Below are positions 24,559 through 33,813 of a stretch of DNA of 64,000 nucleotides, piece by piece (position 1 is the stretch's first letter; every line of letters starts with the position of its first letter). This stretch comes from Lignipirellula cremea. GTDB lineage: Bacteria; Planctomycetota; Planctomycetia; Pirellulales; Pirellulaceae. The notes under the pieces are model-generated. The model was not told where the DNA came from, searched no databases, and saw only the letters and a program-made list of their open reading frames with translations. Location of the stretch: NCBI RefSeq assembly GCF_007751035.1, contig NZ_CP036433.1, positions 1,035,001-1,099,000 on the forward strand, read 5' to 3'. The position numbers were made by a program, and so were the translations under genes.

Positions 24559-25775
24559 TACAGATCCTCCTCGAACACCGAAATCCGGGCAGGGTCAATC
24601 GCCGCCACGCCGGCTGGCAATCCGTGCAGGTCAGTTCCCAGCACCAGCGGGACCACGCGCGCGGCTTCCTGGTTCAGTGCGTTGCACAAACGTTCGCGGG
24701 ACGCATCCCAGCAACTGAACAGGCAGTAAACGGCGTCGGCCTCGAGAGCGATCGCATCGATCCGATCCGAGAGCGACGGCGTCAGGTCGATCGCGCTGGG
24801 CGCTGCGATCGCCAGGGCTTCCAGCAGACGGTCCACCTGGTCCGCGGCGAATTCGCCCAGATCGACCGGCTGGTCTCCCAGGTAAACAGAGTTCAGATGG
24901 CGTCCGCCGTCGATCGTGGCTTCCGCCAATGCGGCGGCCAGGGAAAGCATCGCTTCGAACGCGGGAACCTCTTCGCCCGGGGCGCTGCTGTAAAACGGAT
25001 CGATCAAAATGGCGGCGCTGCCGTGCTGGGAGTCTTCGTACTCGCGGACGGCCGGCTTGCCGGTCCGGGCCCAGCAGGCGTAATCCCAGCGGCGCACCGG
25101 CACGCCTTCCTGGTACTCGCGGGCGCCCAGGTAGTCGGTCGATTCGCCGGTAGTGGGAGCCACGCTGAACTCTTCTCCCAGGATACTTGGCGCCGACGAG
25201 AACAACTCCATTTCGTGCAGGGGACGAAAGGCGGGCAGCACCAGCAATTCTCCCTGGATGTCGAGCATTTGCCGCCAGCGAACCAATCGCAGCGGGAATT
25301 CGGTGGAGCAGCGGACCACCGCCCAGGGATAGGAGCCGCGTTTCAGGGGACGCACATGGAAGCGGATTTTGCCCGTTTCTCCGGCGCCCAGGACAGCGAT
25401 CGCAGGCCGGTCGCCCGCTTCGCGCCAGTGTTCGGGCGAGCCTTCAAACTGGAAGAACATCTCAAATGCGGGCCAGCGAGAAAGGTTTTCCAGCAGAATC
25501 TCAAACACGATGCGCTCGCCCCGTTCGGCTTTGGCGGGCACATCGAGCGTCGCTTTGAGCACGGGCCGAAAGAACCAGCCGATGGTCGTGGTGGTCAGCA
25601 GCGCCGCCACCACCGTCCAGAACAACGGGATCAGCGGAGAGCTAAGCGAGAAAATGCCAAAGATGCTCAGCATCGCGACGGCCAGCATGGCGTTGCCGGC
25701 CCCCGTAAGATGCTCACGGCGCCAGCGATTCAGCCGGATAAACGTGCGGAACTGCCGCTCGAGCAGGCGTCTCAT
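24558..25775 (-). CDS. DUF58 domain protein
   Basis: The 405-aa protein has two N-terminal membrane helices (about residues 28-70), a beta-rich middle (RIVFEILLENLSRWPAFEMFFQFEG), and the DUF58 signature DYLGAREYQEGVPVRRWDYACWARTGKPAVREYEDSQ at about 215-250. A vWA-like C-terminal part follows (AAILIDPF). It overlaps the moxR stop by 4 bp at its start and tgpA by 1 bp at its end, showing coupled translation. DUF58 proteins work with MoxR ATPases, probably as membrane partners acting on envelope substrates. Confidence 0.9.
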   Translation of the reverse strand: MRRLLERQFRTFIRLNRWRREHLTGAGNAMLAVAMLSIFGIFSLSSPLIPLFWTVVAALLTTTTIGWFFRPVLKATLDVPAKAERGERIVFEILLENLSRWPAFEMFFQFEGSPEHWREAGDRPAIAVLGAGETGKIRFHVRPLKRGSYPWAVVRCSTEFPLRLVRWRQMLDIQGELLVLPAFRPLHEMELFSSAPSILGEEFSVAPTTGESTDYLGAREYQEGVPVRRWDYACWARTGKPAVREYEDSQHGSAAILIDPFYSSAPGEEVPAFEAMLSLAAALAEATIDGGRHLNSVYLGDQPVDLGEFAADQVDRLLEALAIAAPSAIDLTPSLSDRIDAIALEADAVYCLFSCWDASRERLCNALNQEAARVVPLVLGTDLHGLPAGVAAIDPARISVFEEDL

Positions 25776-26797
25776 ACGGGGACATTCACCTGGGAGACAA
25801 TGTCGGCGACGATCTCCCGCTTGGCCGCCGTCGAGGCATGGGCCGAGCGGGCCGAAGAAAGGCGATGCGCCAGCACGGGGGTCGCCGCTTTCTGAACATC
25901 GTCGGGTAACACAAAATCGCGGTTATGTAAAAAGGCGATCGCTTGGGCCGCCCGGAACAACTGCAGCGAACCGCGGGGACTGCAGCCGAGCTTCAGCCGG
26001 CTGTCGGTGCGGGTGCGGCCGACAATGGCGACCAGATAAGCGGCGACGTTTTCCGCCACATGGATACTCTTCACCCGTTCCTGGCAATCGATCAATTCGT
26101 CGTGCGTAAGAACGGTCTTCAGCGCATGGAGCGGATGGGCGCTGGTCTGGGAGTAGAGAATCTCCATTTCGCTTTTGGGGTCGGGATACTCCATCGTCAA
26201 CTGCAGCAGGAAGCGGTCCAGCTGGGATTCCGGCAAAGGGAAGGTGCCGTGGTGGCCGACCGGATTCTGCGTGGCGATCACCAGAAAGGGCGCCTCCAGT
26301 TTACGGAGCTCTCCTTCAATGGTGACCTGCCCTTCCGCCATCGCCTCCAGCAGCGCCGACTGGGTGCGCGGGGACGCTCGATTGATCTCATCCAGCAGCA
26401 GGATATTGGTGAAAATGGGGCCCGACCGGAACCGGAAAACGCCTTCCTGCGGGTTGTAAACGGAAAACCCAAAAATGTCCGCCGGCAACAGGTCGGGCGT
26501 ACACTGCACGCGCTGGAACTTCAGCTCCACCGAGGCGGCGAGCGCTTTGGCGAGTGTCGTTTTGCCGACGCCGGGTACGTCTTCGATCAGGACCGAACCG
26601 CCCGCAAAAAGGGCCGTTAATACGAGCTCGACGACCTCACTCTTGCCTCGAATGACCGAGCACAAGTTGTTTCGCAGGTCGTCAATTTTCGCCCGGAGCG
26701 TAGTATCTGCCGCAGTACTCAAGGTGATTTTCGACGTTAGTGGGATCGCGGCGCTCTGAAACAGCAAGTCAGAATACGAAGCGCCAAAAAAACGCAT
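25772..26797 (-). CDS. MoxR-family AAA+ ATPase
   Basis: The 341-aa protein carries Walker A EDVPGVGKTTLAK, Walker B NILLLDEINRASPRTQ, sensor 1 VIATQNPVGHHGTFPLPESQLDRF and the C-terminal lid helices with RTRTDSRLKLGCSPRGSLQLFRAAQ, all usual for MoxR. It is the first gene of the moxR-DUF58-tgpA operon and likely acts as a chaperone for the other two. The exact start is uncertain: the ATG at 26797 is directly next to GGGGA, which is too close to serve it; an in-frame TTG at 26719 would begin at LSTAADTT, but has no ribosome site either. Confidence 0.92.
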   Translation of the reverse strand: MRFFGASYSDLLFQSAAIPLTSKITLSTAADTTLRAKIDDLRNNLCSVIRGKSEVVELVLTALFAGGSVLIEDVPGVGKTTLAKALAASVELKFQRVQCTPDLLPADIFGFSVYNPQEGVFRFRSGPIFTNILLLDEINRASPRTQSALLEAMAEGQVTIEGELRKLEAPFLVIATQNPVGHHGTFPLPESQLDRFLLQLTMEYPDPKSEMEILYSQTSAHPLHALKTVLTHDELIDCQERVKSIHVAENVAAYLVAIVGRTRTDSRLKLGCSPRGSLQLFRAAQAIAFLHNRDFVLPDDVQKAATPVLAHRLSSARSAHASTAAKREIVADIVSQVNVPV

Positions 26798-27179
26798 TCC
26801 CCAAGGCTCATCTTACCGACTGCTGAACGCTCGACAAATGCGGCTCGTTCAGATTACGAGCCTGGTGACCGCCTGCGTCCCGCCAGTTTCCGCCCACAGC
26901 CAGGAATCTCTATAGTAACCGCAATTCGCCTGCTGCACTGTAAGGTTCCCCACAAAATATTGCGACGGTGCAAGCCGCCGCCGTCAGCCCATTTTCCCTC
27001 CGGTTTCGGGCGACAATCGCTGGCCCGCGGGCTTATACTACAGTCGACCCGCTTCGCTTAGGAACGCCCGCAACGCATGCCGGACGGCCGTCGGCGTTTG
27101 CGTCATCTGCGGCGGACCGTTTCAATGCCTGCCGCATGGTCGCCCTTGCTTTTGCCCCTTCGATTCAGGAGACGTCTTG
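26798..27179. other. 382-bp divergent spacer
   Basis: No gene is seen between moxR (minus) and the esterase gene (plus). A GCGACA-18 bp-TATACT arrangement near 27014-27043 may be the esterase promoter. No repeat family of the window is present. Confidence 0.4.
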
Positions 27180-27998
27180 ATGTTTGTCCGCCGCTGGTTT
27201 CTGCTGTTGCCTGGCCTGCTTGCCGGCCTGTTCCTGCTTCCGGCTTTGTCGCAGGGAGGGGAACCGCCCGCCCCCGAACAGTTCCATCTGTTCCTGCTGG
27301 TCGGGCAGTCGAACATGGCGGGCCGGGGAAAGGTTGCCGAACAGGATAAAACGCCCCACCCTCAAGTGCTGATGTTTACCAGGAAGCAGACCTGGGAGCC
27401 GGCGGTCGATCCGTTGCACTTTGACAAAGGTTCGGCGGGCGTCGGACTGGGGAAAACGTTCGCTATCGAATACGCCAAAGCGCACCCGGGCGTGACGGTC
27501 GGCCTGATCCCGTGCGCCGTGGGCGGATCGCCGATCGCAGCCTGGGATGTGGGCGGCTATCACAGCTCGACCAAAACGCATCCCTGGGACGACGCGATGG
27601 TCCGGGCCAAGGCGGCATTGCCGGCCGGTCAGCTGAAAGGGATCCTCTGGCACCAGGGCGAGTCCGACGCGAGCGCGGCCTTGAGCGAAGTCTACGAAGA
27701 GAAACTGCTGACGCTGATCGACCGTTTTCGGAAAGAGCTGGCGGCTCCCGAAGTCCCGTTCATCGCCGGACAGATGGGGCAGTTTGAAGGCGCCCCCTGG
27801 AACGCCTATAAGAAAAAGGTCGACGCGGCCCACCAGGCGTTGCCGAACAACAAGCCGCTGACGGCCTTTGTTTCCTCGGAAGGGCTGAACCACAAAGGGG
27901 ACATGGTGCACTTCGACGCCGACTCGTACCGCGAGTTGGGCCGCCGGTATTACAAGGCATTCGTCGCCCTGACGGCCGAGCCGGCCGCCAGTCGATAG
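27180..27998 (+). CDS. Secreted SGNH-type carbohydrate esterase (sialate O-acetylesterase-like, DUF303)
   Basis: The 272-aa product has a signal peptide (MFVRRWFLLLPGLLAGLFLLPALSQGG). The SASA/DUF303 catalytic pattern follows: block I LFLLVGQSNMAGRGK with the nucleophile Ser, GLIPCAVGGSPI, GILWHQGESDAS, and a C-terminal His in MVHFDADSYRELGRRYY. Such enzymes remove acetyl groups from acylated sugars or sialic acids outside the cell. The ATG at 27180 has GGAG eight bases upstream; a TTG one codon before is possible. The gene ends convergently with lptB. Confidence 0.9.
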   Translation: MFVRRWFLLLPGLLAGLFLLPALSQGGEPPAPEQFHLFLLVGQSNMAGRGKVAEQDKTPHPQVLMFTRKQTWEPAVDPLHFDKGSAGVGLGKTFAIEYAKAHPGVTVGLIPCAVGGSPIAAWDVGGYHSSTKTHPWDDAMVRAKAALPAGQLKGILWHQGESDASAALSEVYEEKLLTLIDRFRKELAAPEVPFIAGQMGQFEGAPWNAYKKKVDAAHQALPNNKPLTAFVSSEGLNHKGDMVHFDADSYRELGRRYYKAFVALTAEPAASR

Positions 27999-28040
27999 GC
28001 CTGCCGGGGCCTGCGGTTACGCCGTCGAATCGTTTTCCTT

Positions 28041-28063
28041 GCTCTGGCCGGGGAAAGTCCAGA
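28041..28063. terminator. Hairpin between convergent esterase and lptB genes
   Basis: The sequence contains a perfect CTCTGG/CCAGAG stem with an 11-nt loop in the 72-bp gap between two convergent stop codons. No T tract follows on either strand, so function as a terminator is only suggested by position. Confidence 0.35.
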
Positions 28064-28070
28064 GACCGGC

Positions 28071-28904
28071 TCAGGCAGCGTCGCTGGACTTGGGCGGATC
28101 GTCGGGGGAGCGTTTGTCTGAGAGTTTCGTACGGCGGCCGCGCAGACTGCGGACCGTCGGCTCCGGAATGTTCGCCGAGGCGGAGTCGATATCGCCCAGG
28201 TAGTCCCGTTTGACATCGGGATGCTGCACCACATCGGCTGGCGCGCCGCTGCACAGCACTTTGCCGGCGCTGATCACATAGGTGCGGTCGGTGATCTGCA
28301 GGATTTCCCGGGCGGCATGGTCGGTGATCAGGATCGAGATGCCCTGTTCCCGCAATTCGCGAATCACCCCCTGGATGCTTTGCACGGTCACCGGGTCAAT
28401 GCCGGCGAACGGTTCGTCGAGCATGATGATGTCAGGGTCTGACACCAGGCAGCGGGCGATCTCCAGCCGCCGGCGTTCGCCGCCGGACAGTCGGGCGGCA
28501 TTCGACTTGCGAATGTGCGTGATCTTGAACTGTTCCAGCAGGAACTCGGTCCGGTTCCGCCGTTCTTTGTACGGCACGCCCAGCAGTTCCAGCATGCCCA
28601 GAATGTTCTGTTCGACGTTGAGCTTTTTGAAGACGCTCGACTCTTGCGCCAGGTAGCCCATGCCGCCTTCACGCGCCCTCAGGTACATGGGCCAGTGGGT
28701 GACGTCGATATCGTTGAGCAGGACGGTGCCTTTGTCAGGCTCAACCATGCCGCACGTCATGCGGAAGCAGGTCGTTTTGCCGGCGCCGTTGGGACCGAGC
28801 AGGCCGACGATCTCCCCGTGATTCACGTAGAAATCGACCCCTTTGACGACGGTCCGCCGCCCGAACGTTTTCATCAGTCCGTTGACTTCGAGGATTTTCG
28901 ACAT
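28071..28904 (-). CDS. lptB: LptB-like ABC transporter ATP-binding protein
   Basis: The 277-aa protein has Walker A GPNGAGKTTCF, the Q-loop GYLAQESSVFKKLNVEQN, signature LSGGERRRLEIARCL, Walker B IIMLDEPFAGIDPVTV and H-loop ITDHAARE. The sequence FKKLNVEQNI and VQSIQGVIRELREQGISILITDH are typical of LptB, the ATPase that drives lipopolysaccharide transport. A charged C-terminal extension of about 35 residues follows the usual end. The start MSKILEV at 28904 has GGAGGA six bases upstream; the ATG four codons earlier does not. It lies 60 bp downstream of lepB on the same strand and may be cotranscribed. Planctomycetes do have an Lpt system, so the name is likely right. Confidence 0.88.
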   Translation of the reverse strand: MSKILEVNGLMKTFGRRTVVKGVDFYVNHGEIVGLLGPNGAGKTTCFRMTCGMVEPDKGTVLLNDIDVTHWPMYLRAREGGMGYLAQESSVFKKLNVEQNILGMLELLGVPYKERRNRTEFLLEQFKITHIRKSNAARLSGGERRRLEIARCLVSDPDIIMLDEPFAGIDPVTVQSIQGVIRELREQGISILITDHAAREILQITDRTYVISAGKVLCSGAPADVVQHPDVKRDYLGDIDSASANIPEPTVRSLRGRRTKLSDKRSPDDPPKSSDAA

Positions 28905-28964
28905 CGGGTCCTCCATGACCAGAAGCGGGATTGTCGCAGCAAGGTATTGCCTGGCGAAACGGCC

Positions 28965-30893
28965 TTAGCGGATGAGACCCATGCGGGAAAAGTTCGGCTG
29001 CAGGGGAATGGGCCGGCGCCAGTGGTGCGGCCAGTAGATCAGCAGCGCCTTGCCGGTCAGCAGGTCGCGTTTGACATACCATTCTGTCGGATGCCACATG
29101 CGGGCGTCGGCGCTTTGCGGGCTGTTGTCGCCCATGGGAAAGAACTGGTCTTTTTCCAGCCAGTAGGTAATCTTGTCGCGCCCTTGGGGATCAAACACGT
29201 CGGTCGTGGCCCAGGTGCTGGGGGTGCTGAAGATTTCAAACAGCTCGCGATTGGTCGGGTGCGAGCGAAAATGTTCGTTGGCGTAGTACTCCGGGTAGTC
29301 CGCTTGCTGAAAGGGCGAAGTCCGCCGGGTGGCGACATAATACACATCGCGGTAGACGCGCAAGTCGGTCAGTTCCACGCTGGCGTTTTTCACGCCGACG
29401 CCCAGCGGGGCCAGATCCAGCGGATCGGCCTCGGTCATTTGCGGTCGGGCGTTCGGGTCGCTATTGAAAGCGGTGGAGCGATCGAATGCCACCAGTTTGT
29501 GGTCGACCCAAAGTAGCAGCTGGTCGTCGACATTGGCAAAGCGGATACGGTGCGTTCCCTGGCCGCGGACCGCCGTGGAGGCGGAGGGCAGCTCGCTCGC
29601 CTGCGTTTCAAAGGCGTCGCCCGATCCGTCGATGGTGAGCTGGGCTTTGCCGGTCGCCAGGTCGATACGGCACTGGTGATGGACGCCCCCTTCGACCAGA
29701 TCCAGGAGCAACTCGCCCTGATCGCTGGTAATGTTCGCCAGGCACTCAACGGCCAGGTCGCCCACCCAGTGCAGACCCTGTTTGTTCTGCAGCATTTCAT
29801 CGTCGAGGTGGGAAGTTTTGGGCGAGTACTGCGACATGGCCCCCCGCGACACCGACAGATCGGCGTTGTAGGCGTAAAAGTCCGTAATCAACTGGCCGGC
29901 CCGTTTCTCAACCTGGGGAATGGGGCCCAGTTCCGGCCTGAGGATGCGCGACCAGTCGCTGGGACCGTCGCCCCAGTTGATCCGGGGCAGAATGTGGCGG
30001 TAACGGACCCACGATTCCTGGTCCGACGCTTTGGATTTGTAGGTTTTACGATCCTCGCTGGTTTCCCAGACGCCCTGCCCCGCGTTGCCGGGCGACCACT
30101 CCTGCCAGCGGCTGGGCAGTCCCGAGGCGATCAGCTCGCCGGGAATAAAGTCGGTGTCGTGGACCAGCTGCAGCATCGCCTGGACTTTGTCGGCCGGCTT
30201 GCGAATCATACGAAAGCGGGACAGGTCGATCTCGTTCACGACCCGCATTTTGGTCCCGATGTTGCTCTTGGAATCTTCCAGCAATTCCTTCTCTTCGCTG
30301 GTCAAGTCCTTGAACGGCAAGGTATAGACGTCGCCATGCTGGATGCGGATCACTTCCTCCGGCAAGCCGACCAGACGCTTGATGTAGTTTTGCGTGGCGT
30401 TGTGCGGGTACTTGAAAACGATCACGTCGAACCGCTCGGGATCGGCCAGGTCGTAGGCAAACTTGCTGACCAGAATGCGGTCGCCTGTGAACGACTCCTG
30501 GTTGGGGTTGCCGGCGTTGGGATCGGCCGGGCGCATCTTGCCGGCGTTATTCCGATCCAGGGTCATCGTAAAGCGGCAGATCGGACAGGTGGCGGCGACC
30601 ACCACGCCCTGTTCTCCCGGACGGGTGTCGCTGTTTTCCATACTGGCGCCGGCCCGGTACCAGAAGCCGCACTTCTGGCACGGAATATCGACATGGCGGC
30701 CCTGCAGGGTCGGCGCCATCGATCCGGTGGGGATGACGAATGCCTCGGCCTCAAAAGCGCGGAACAGAAACGCCAGAATAATGGCGATCACGATCGATTC
30801 GATCGTTTCACGCACCGAACGCGAAGCCATGACCGGCTCGGCTGGTTCGCCTTTGGCACCGTGTTTTCCCGACTTTGTTTTAGATTTCGACAT
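28965..30893 (-). CDS. lepB: Signal peptidase I, unusually long with zinc-ribbon and large inserted domain
   Basis: The 642-aa protein has one membrane helix (residues 32-50), then the catalytic Ser58 in FVIPTGSMAPTL and Lys172 in NYIKRLVGLPEEVIRI. The last box, PMGDNSPQSADARMW, appears only near residue 590. Typical enzymes are 200-320 aa. Extra material includes a likely zinc ribbon between boxes (C72-x2-C75 and C103-x2-C106) and about 390 residues between the Lys box and the GDNS box, partly beta-rich (HHQCRIDLATGKAQLTIDG..). The enzyme should cleave signal peptides at the outer face of the cytoplasmic membrane. The start at 30893 is chosen because the upstream in-frame extension to 31070 has no protein character. 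lptB follows 60 bp later. Confidence 0.9.
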   Translation of the reverse strand: MSKSKTKSGKHGAKGEPAEPVMASRSVRETIESIVIAIILAFLFRAFEAEAFVIPTGSMAPTLQGRHVDIPCQKCGFWYRAGASMENSDTRPGEQGVVVAATCPICRFTMTLDRNNAGKMRPADPNAGNPNQESFTGDRILVSKFAYDLADPERFDVIVFKYPHNATQNYIKRLVGLPEEVIRIQHGDVYTLPFKDLTSEEKELLEDSKSNIGTKMRVVNEIDLSRFRMIRKPADKVQAMLQLVHDTDFIPGELIASGLPSRWQEWSPGNAGQGVWETSEDRKTYKSKASDQESWVRYRHILPRINWGDGPSDWSRILRPELGPIPQVEKRAGQLITDFYAYNADLSVSRGAMSQYSPKTSHLDDEMLQNKQGLHWVGDLAVECLANITSDQGELLLDLVEGGVHHQCRIDLATGKAQLTIDGSGDAFETQASELPSASTAVRGQGTHRIRFANVDDQLLLWVDHKLVAFDRSTAFNSDPNARPQMTEADPLDLAPLGVGVKNASVELTDLRVYRDVYYVATRRTSPFQQADYPEYYANEHFRSHPTNRELFEIFSTPSTWATTDVFDPQGRDKITYWLEKDQFFPMGDNSPQSADARMWHPTEWYVKRDLLTGKALLIYWPHHWRRPIPLQPNFSRMGLIR

Positions 30894-31137
30894 GCGTCCG
30901 CTCGATGATTCTTCGCAGCCCCTGGGCGAAGGTCGTGTCGACGACTCCGCTAGCACCGTGGTCTGACCGAGCGCATTGTAACGAATTGACGCCGCTGCCG
31001 ATACTTCAAGCTGACGTCGCCGGCAGCCCTGTTGGCGCCAGCCCCAGACAGAAAACTTCCGGGCAAGCATCTCCCTCTCCGGTTTGCGGCGCAGGGTTTG
31101 CTACTCTTCCCGGCGGCTTCCTGAAGAACGCCGCGCC

Positions 31138-31154
31138 GTGACGGCGTTCGTCAC
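31138..31154. promoter_or_regulatory. Inverted repeat upstream of the GlsB/YeaQ gene
   Basis: GTGACG-GCGTT-CGTCAC is a perfect 6-bp inverted repeat, 30 bp before the start codon at 31184. It may be an operator or a leader hairpin; no match to a known regulator is claimed. Confidence 0.35.
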
Positions 31155-31183
31155 ATTTACATATTTATCAAGAGGGTTTCCCG

Positions 31184-31450
31184 ATGCTTTGGCTTATCAT
31201 TTCCTGGATGTTTTTTGGTTTGATTTGTGGCTTCCTGGCCCGCCTGCTTCTCCCAGGCCGCCAGACCATGGGCTATCTGGCGACGATGATCCTGGGGATC
31301 ATCGGCTCCTTCGCCGGAGGTTTTATCAGTTACATTTTTATGGGTGGAGAACCGCTGCAGGCGTCGAACTTTTTGATGTCGCTAATCGGCGCCATCCTGG
31401 TGCTGCTGGCCTACGTGGCCTATGCCCGTAACACGGCCAGTTCCATGTAA
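31184..31450 (+). CDS. GlsB/YeaQ/YmgE-family small membrane protein
   Basis: The 88-aa protein has three membrane helices and the family pattern GFLARLLLPGRQTMGYLATMILGIIGSFAGGFISYIF. These 'transglycosylase-associated' proteins are often stress-induced; their activity is unknown. The ATG at 31184 has GAGGG seven bases upstream. It converges with uppP, with 8 bp between the stop codons. Confidence 0.85.
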   Translation: MLWLIISWMFFGLICGFLARLLLPGRQTMGYLATMILGIIGSFAGGFISYIFMGGEPLQASNFLMSLIGAILVLLAYVAYARNTASSM

Positions 31451-31458
31451 CGCAGGGA

Positions 31459-32394
31459 CTAGCGGTCCGAATCCAGCCAGGCGATGACAGGCTGGAAGCC
31501 TGGCGATCGGTGCGGTTGCGGTGATGCCAGGCGGGTTTCGTGCGGCTCAGCCACGCGCGAGACCTGCGGACGGGGCGGGTCGACTTGTGACGAGGCGACC
31601 GGGGCGGGACCGAACAGTTCCAGCCCCACAATGAACACGCCCAGCGGGATACACCACGCGGCAAACCATTGCAGGCGTCCCTTCTCGATCCAGCGCATCA
31701 GCCACCACAGCGAGAAAATCCCTACGCCAAACGCGACCAGCGCTCCGATCGCCAGAAAACTGACGGGAGTGGTCGCGACTTCTTTTTTGATCACAAACTT
31801 CGCCAGTTCCAGAACGCCGGCGCCGCCGATCGCCGGAATCGCCAGCAGGAACGAGAACGTGGCCGCCTGCTCGGGCGACAGCCCGCAGCGCAAGCCTGCC
31901 GTAATCGTCGATCCGCTGCGTGATAGTCCCGGCAAAAGCGCCAGGGCCTGACTGCAGCCGATCAGCACCGTCTGCAGCCATGACAGCTTCCGGTACTCGC
32001 CTTTACCTGGCTGAAAGCGGGAAATCCAGAGCAGCATCCATCCGGTCACAATCAGCATGAAGCCGGCCAGCAGGCGGCTTTCCAGCAAGCCTTCAAAAAA
32101 CATCTTGATCGGCAGGCCAATCACGGCGGCCGGGATCGTGCCCAGAATCAGCAGCCAGGCCACCCGGCGATCCTCGTTCAGCAACCGCACGATCCGGCGG
32201 AAGTAAAACACCAGGATGGAGAGCAGCGTGCCCAGATGCAGCACAATGTTCAGGTCGGCGATTTCGATCGCGTTCTCTTTGGTCGACAGGAACGAGGCGA
32301 TAATCACCAGATGGCCGCTGGAGCTGATCGGCAGGAACTCGGTCACTCCCTGCACTACAGCAAGCACCAGGATTTTCCAGAGACTCGGTTCCAT
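31459..32394 (-). CDS. uppP: Undecaprenyl-diphosphatase
   Basis: The 311-aa integral membrane protein has the BacA/UppP motifs VVQGVTEFLPISSSGHLVI near the N-terminus and LLPGLSRSGSTITAGL in the middle, which together form the active site. It recycles undecaprenyl diphosphate to the monophosphate for envelope polymer synthesis. A hydrophilic tail of about 45 residues after the last helix (SSQVDPPRPQVSRV..) is longer than usual. Start at 32394 (MEPSLWKIL) fits the family; the 24-codon upstream extension does not. Confidence 0.95.
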   Translation of the reverse strand: MEPSLWKILVLAVVQGVTEFLPISSSGHLVIIASFLSTKENAIEIADLNIVLHLGTLLSILVFYFRRIVRLLNEDRRVAWLLILGTIPAAVIGLPIKMFFEGLLESRLLAGFMLIVTGWMLLWISRFQPGKGEYRKLSWLQTVLIGCSQALALLPGLSRSGSTITAGLRCGLSPEQAATFSFLLAIPAIGGAGVLELAKFVIKKEVATTPVSFLAIGALVAFGVGIFSLWWLMRWIEKGRLQWFAAWCIPLGVFIVGLELFGPAPVASSQVDPPRPQVSRVAEPHETRLASPQPHRSPGFQPVIAWLDSDR

Positions 32395-32538
32395 GCTTCG
32401 GCTCAGATGGGGTTGCGCGTCTCCTGCAGCCCGCCAGGCAAGGCAGCGGGCCATGCGGAAACACAAGGCGCCGCCATCTTTACAAGATTGATCGCCATCC
32501 CCGCAAGAGACGTTTGCCCTTGCGCTTACCCCAGCGCT

Positions 32539-33813
32539 TTACGCCTTCATCACTGCGGCGCTCAGCACAGGTCGCGGTTTGCCCGCGCTGCGACGGACCG
32601 GTTCCGGGCAGACCGCATAGGCGATCGTCGCGACGGCGATCGCACTGGAAACCATCACAAACATGGTTGGATAAGGCGGCAAGCCGAAGCTCTTCGCCCC
32701 TTCGATCACTTCGCCGACCAGCGGCTGCCCGATCAGGTTCCCCAGGTCGAACATCGCCAGCGTGACGGTCGTCGCCAGCCCCCGGTATCGGGCCGGAAAG
32801 GACAAGCTGCCCGCCGCCATGACGGTGGGGAAAAGAAACGCATGGGCCGTGCCGATCACCATCGCCGGCAGCACCATCATCCACGGTTGCGACACGCACA
32901 AAAAGGCCAGCATGCTCCCCGCCAGGGCGGCCGATCCGGCCAGAATCATCGGCCGCAGACCCAACTGTTCGGGCCAGCGCCGGGTAGCGATACGAACGGA
33001 AAACGCCGTCGCCGCGTACACCAGGAAGAACCACCGCAGTTTCTCAATGCCAACGCTCTGGGCGAACGGACGCAGGAACACCGAAGGCAAGCCCAGCCCC
33101 AGACCCATCGCCACGGCCACCGCCAGCAGGGCGCCCGGATGATAGCGTCCGACCAGTTTCCACGAAGAAGGCCGTCGACTGGGAGTGGGACGCACCTCTC
33201 CGCGGGTCGCCAGCGTCGCCAGCAGCAATGACAGCATGCCGGCAGCGATCGCCGACAGGAACATGCTCTGCACATGGCCCGCTTCAGAGCCCGGCAAAGA
33301 AAACAGGTAATCGCCCAGCACCGGACCCATCGCCATGCCGACAAACCCCGAAGAGCCCAGCATGCCGATCATCTCGGCCATCCGTCCCTGCGGGGCCCGC
33401 AACGAAGTAAACGCGATCGAAGCGCCAAACGCCCCCGCCAGGCTCGTTTTCATCAGAATCTGGGCGGCGAAGACCGGCGCGCCAAACGCCGAGGCGATCG
33501 TCAAATGCAAACCGCAGCTCGCAATAAAGCCAACCAGCGACAACAGCCAGATCGCCCGCGGACCAAAGCGGTCGATCCCGATCCCCTGAATCAGTCGCAT
33601 CGCCAGCGCCCCGACGGCCCCTACGCCCACAATCAGGCCCAGCTGCCGTTCGGCCCCGCCCACATGCCTGACAAAGTCCGAATAGCGGAACAGCACGCTG
33701 ACCGCCGCCATCAGGCAGGTGTTGCCCGCGTAGGTCAGCCAGAAGGGGGTATCGTAAACAGCAGGGGACCGTTCTGCAGGGAAGCGGCCGGGTCGCGTGA
33801 TCGGTTTAAGCAT
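32539..33813 (-). CDS. MFS transporter
   Basis: The 424-aa protein has about twelve membrane helices in two halves. The motif-A-like loop is GIDRFGPRAIWLLSLVGFIA after helix 2, and the second half repeats the pattern (VRIATRRWPEQLGLRPMILAGSAALAG). The substrate cannot be read. MLKPITRPG at 33813 is chosen as the start because the 73-codon upstream extension is arginine/proline-rich and lacks a ribosome site. It lies 144 bp upstream of uppP on the same strand. Confidence 0.82.
   Translation of the reverse strand: MLKPITRPGRFPAERSPAVYDTPFWLTYAGNTCLMAAVSVLFRYSDFVRHVGGAERQLGLIVGVGAVGALAMRLIQGIGIDRFGPRAIWLLSLVGFIASCGLHLTIASAFGAPVFAAQILMKTSLAGAFGASIAFTSLRAPQGRMAEMIGMLGSSGFVGMAMGPVLGDYLFSLPGSEAGHVQSMFLSAIAAGMLSLLLATLATRGEVRPTPSRRPSSWKLVGRYHPGALLAVAVAMGLGLGLPSVFLRPFAQSVGIEKLRWFFLVYAATAFSVRIATRRWPEQLGLRPMILAGSAALAGSMLAFLCVSQPWMMVLPAMVIGTAHAFLFPTVMAAGSLSFPARYRGLATTVTLAMFDLGNLIGQPLVGEVIEGAKSFGLPPYPTMFVMVSSAIAVATIAYAVCPEPVRRSAGKPRPVLSAAVMKA

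Noticed and set aside
30894-31070. 59-codon upstream extension of signal peptidase I
   Set aside because: Tryptophan/arginine/serine-rich translation without family similarity. The start at 30893 gives the normal N-terminus before the membrane helix.
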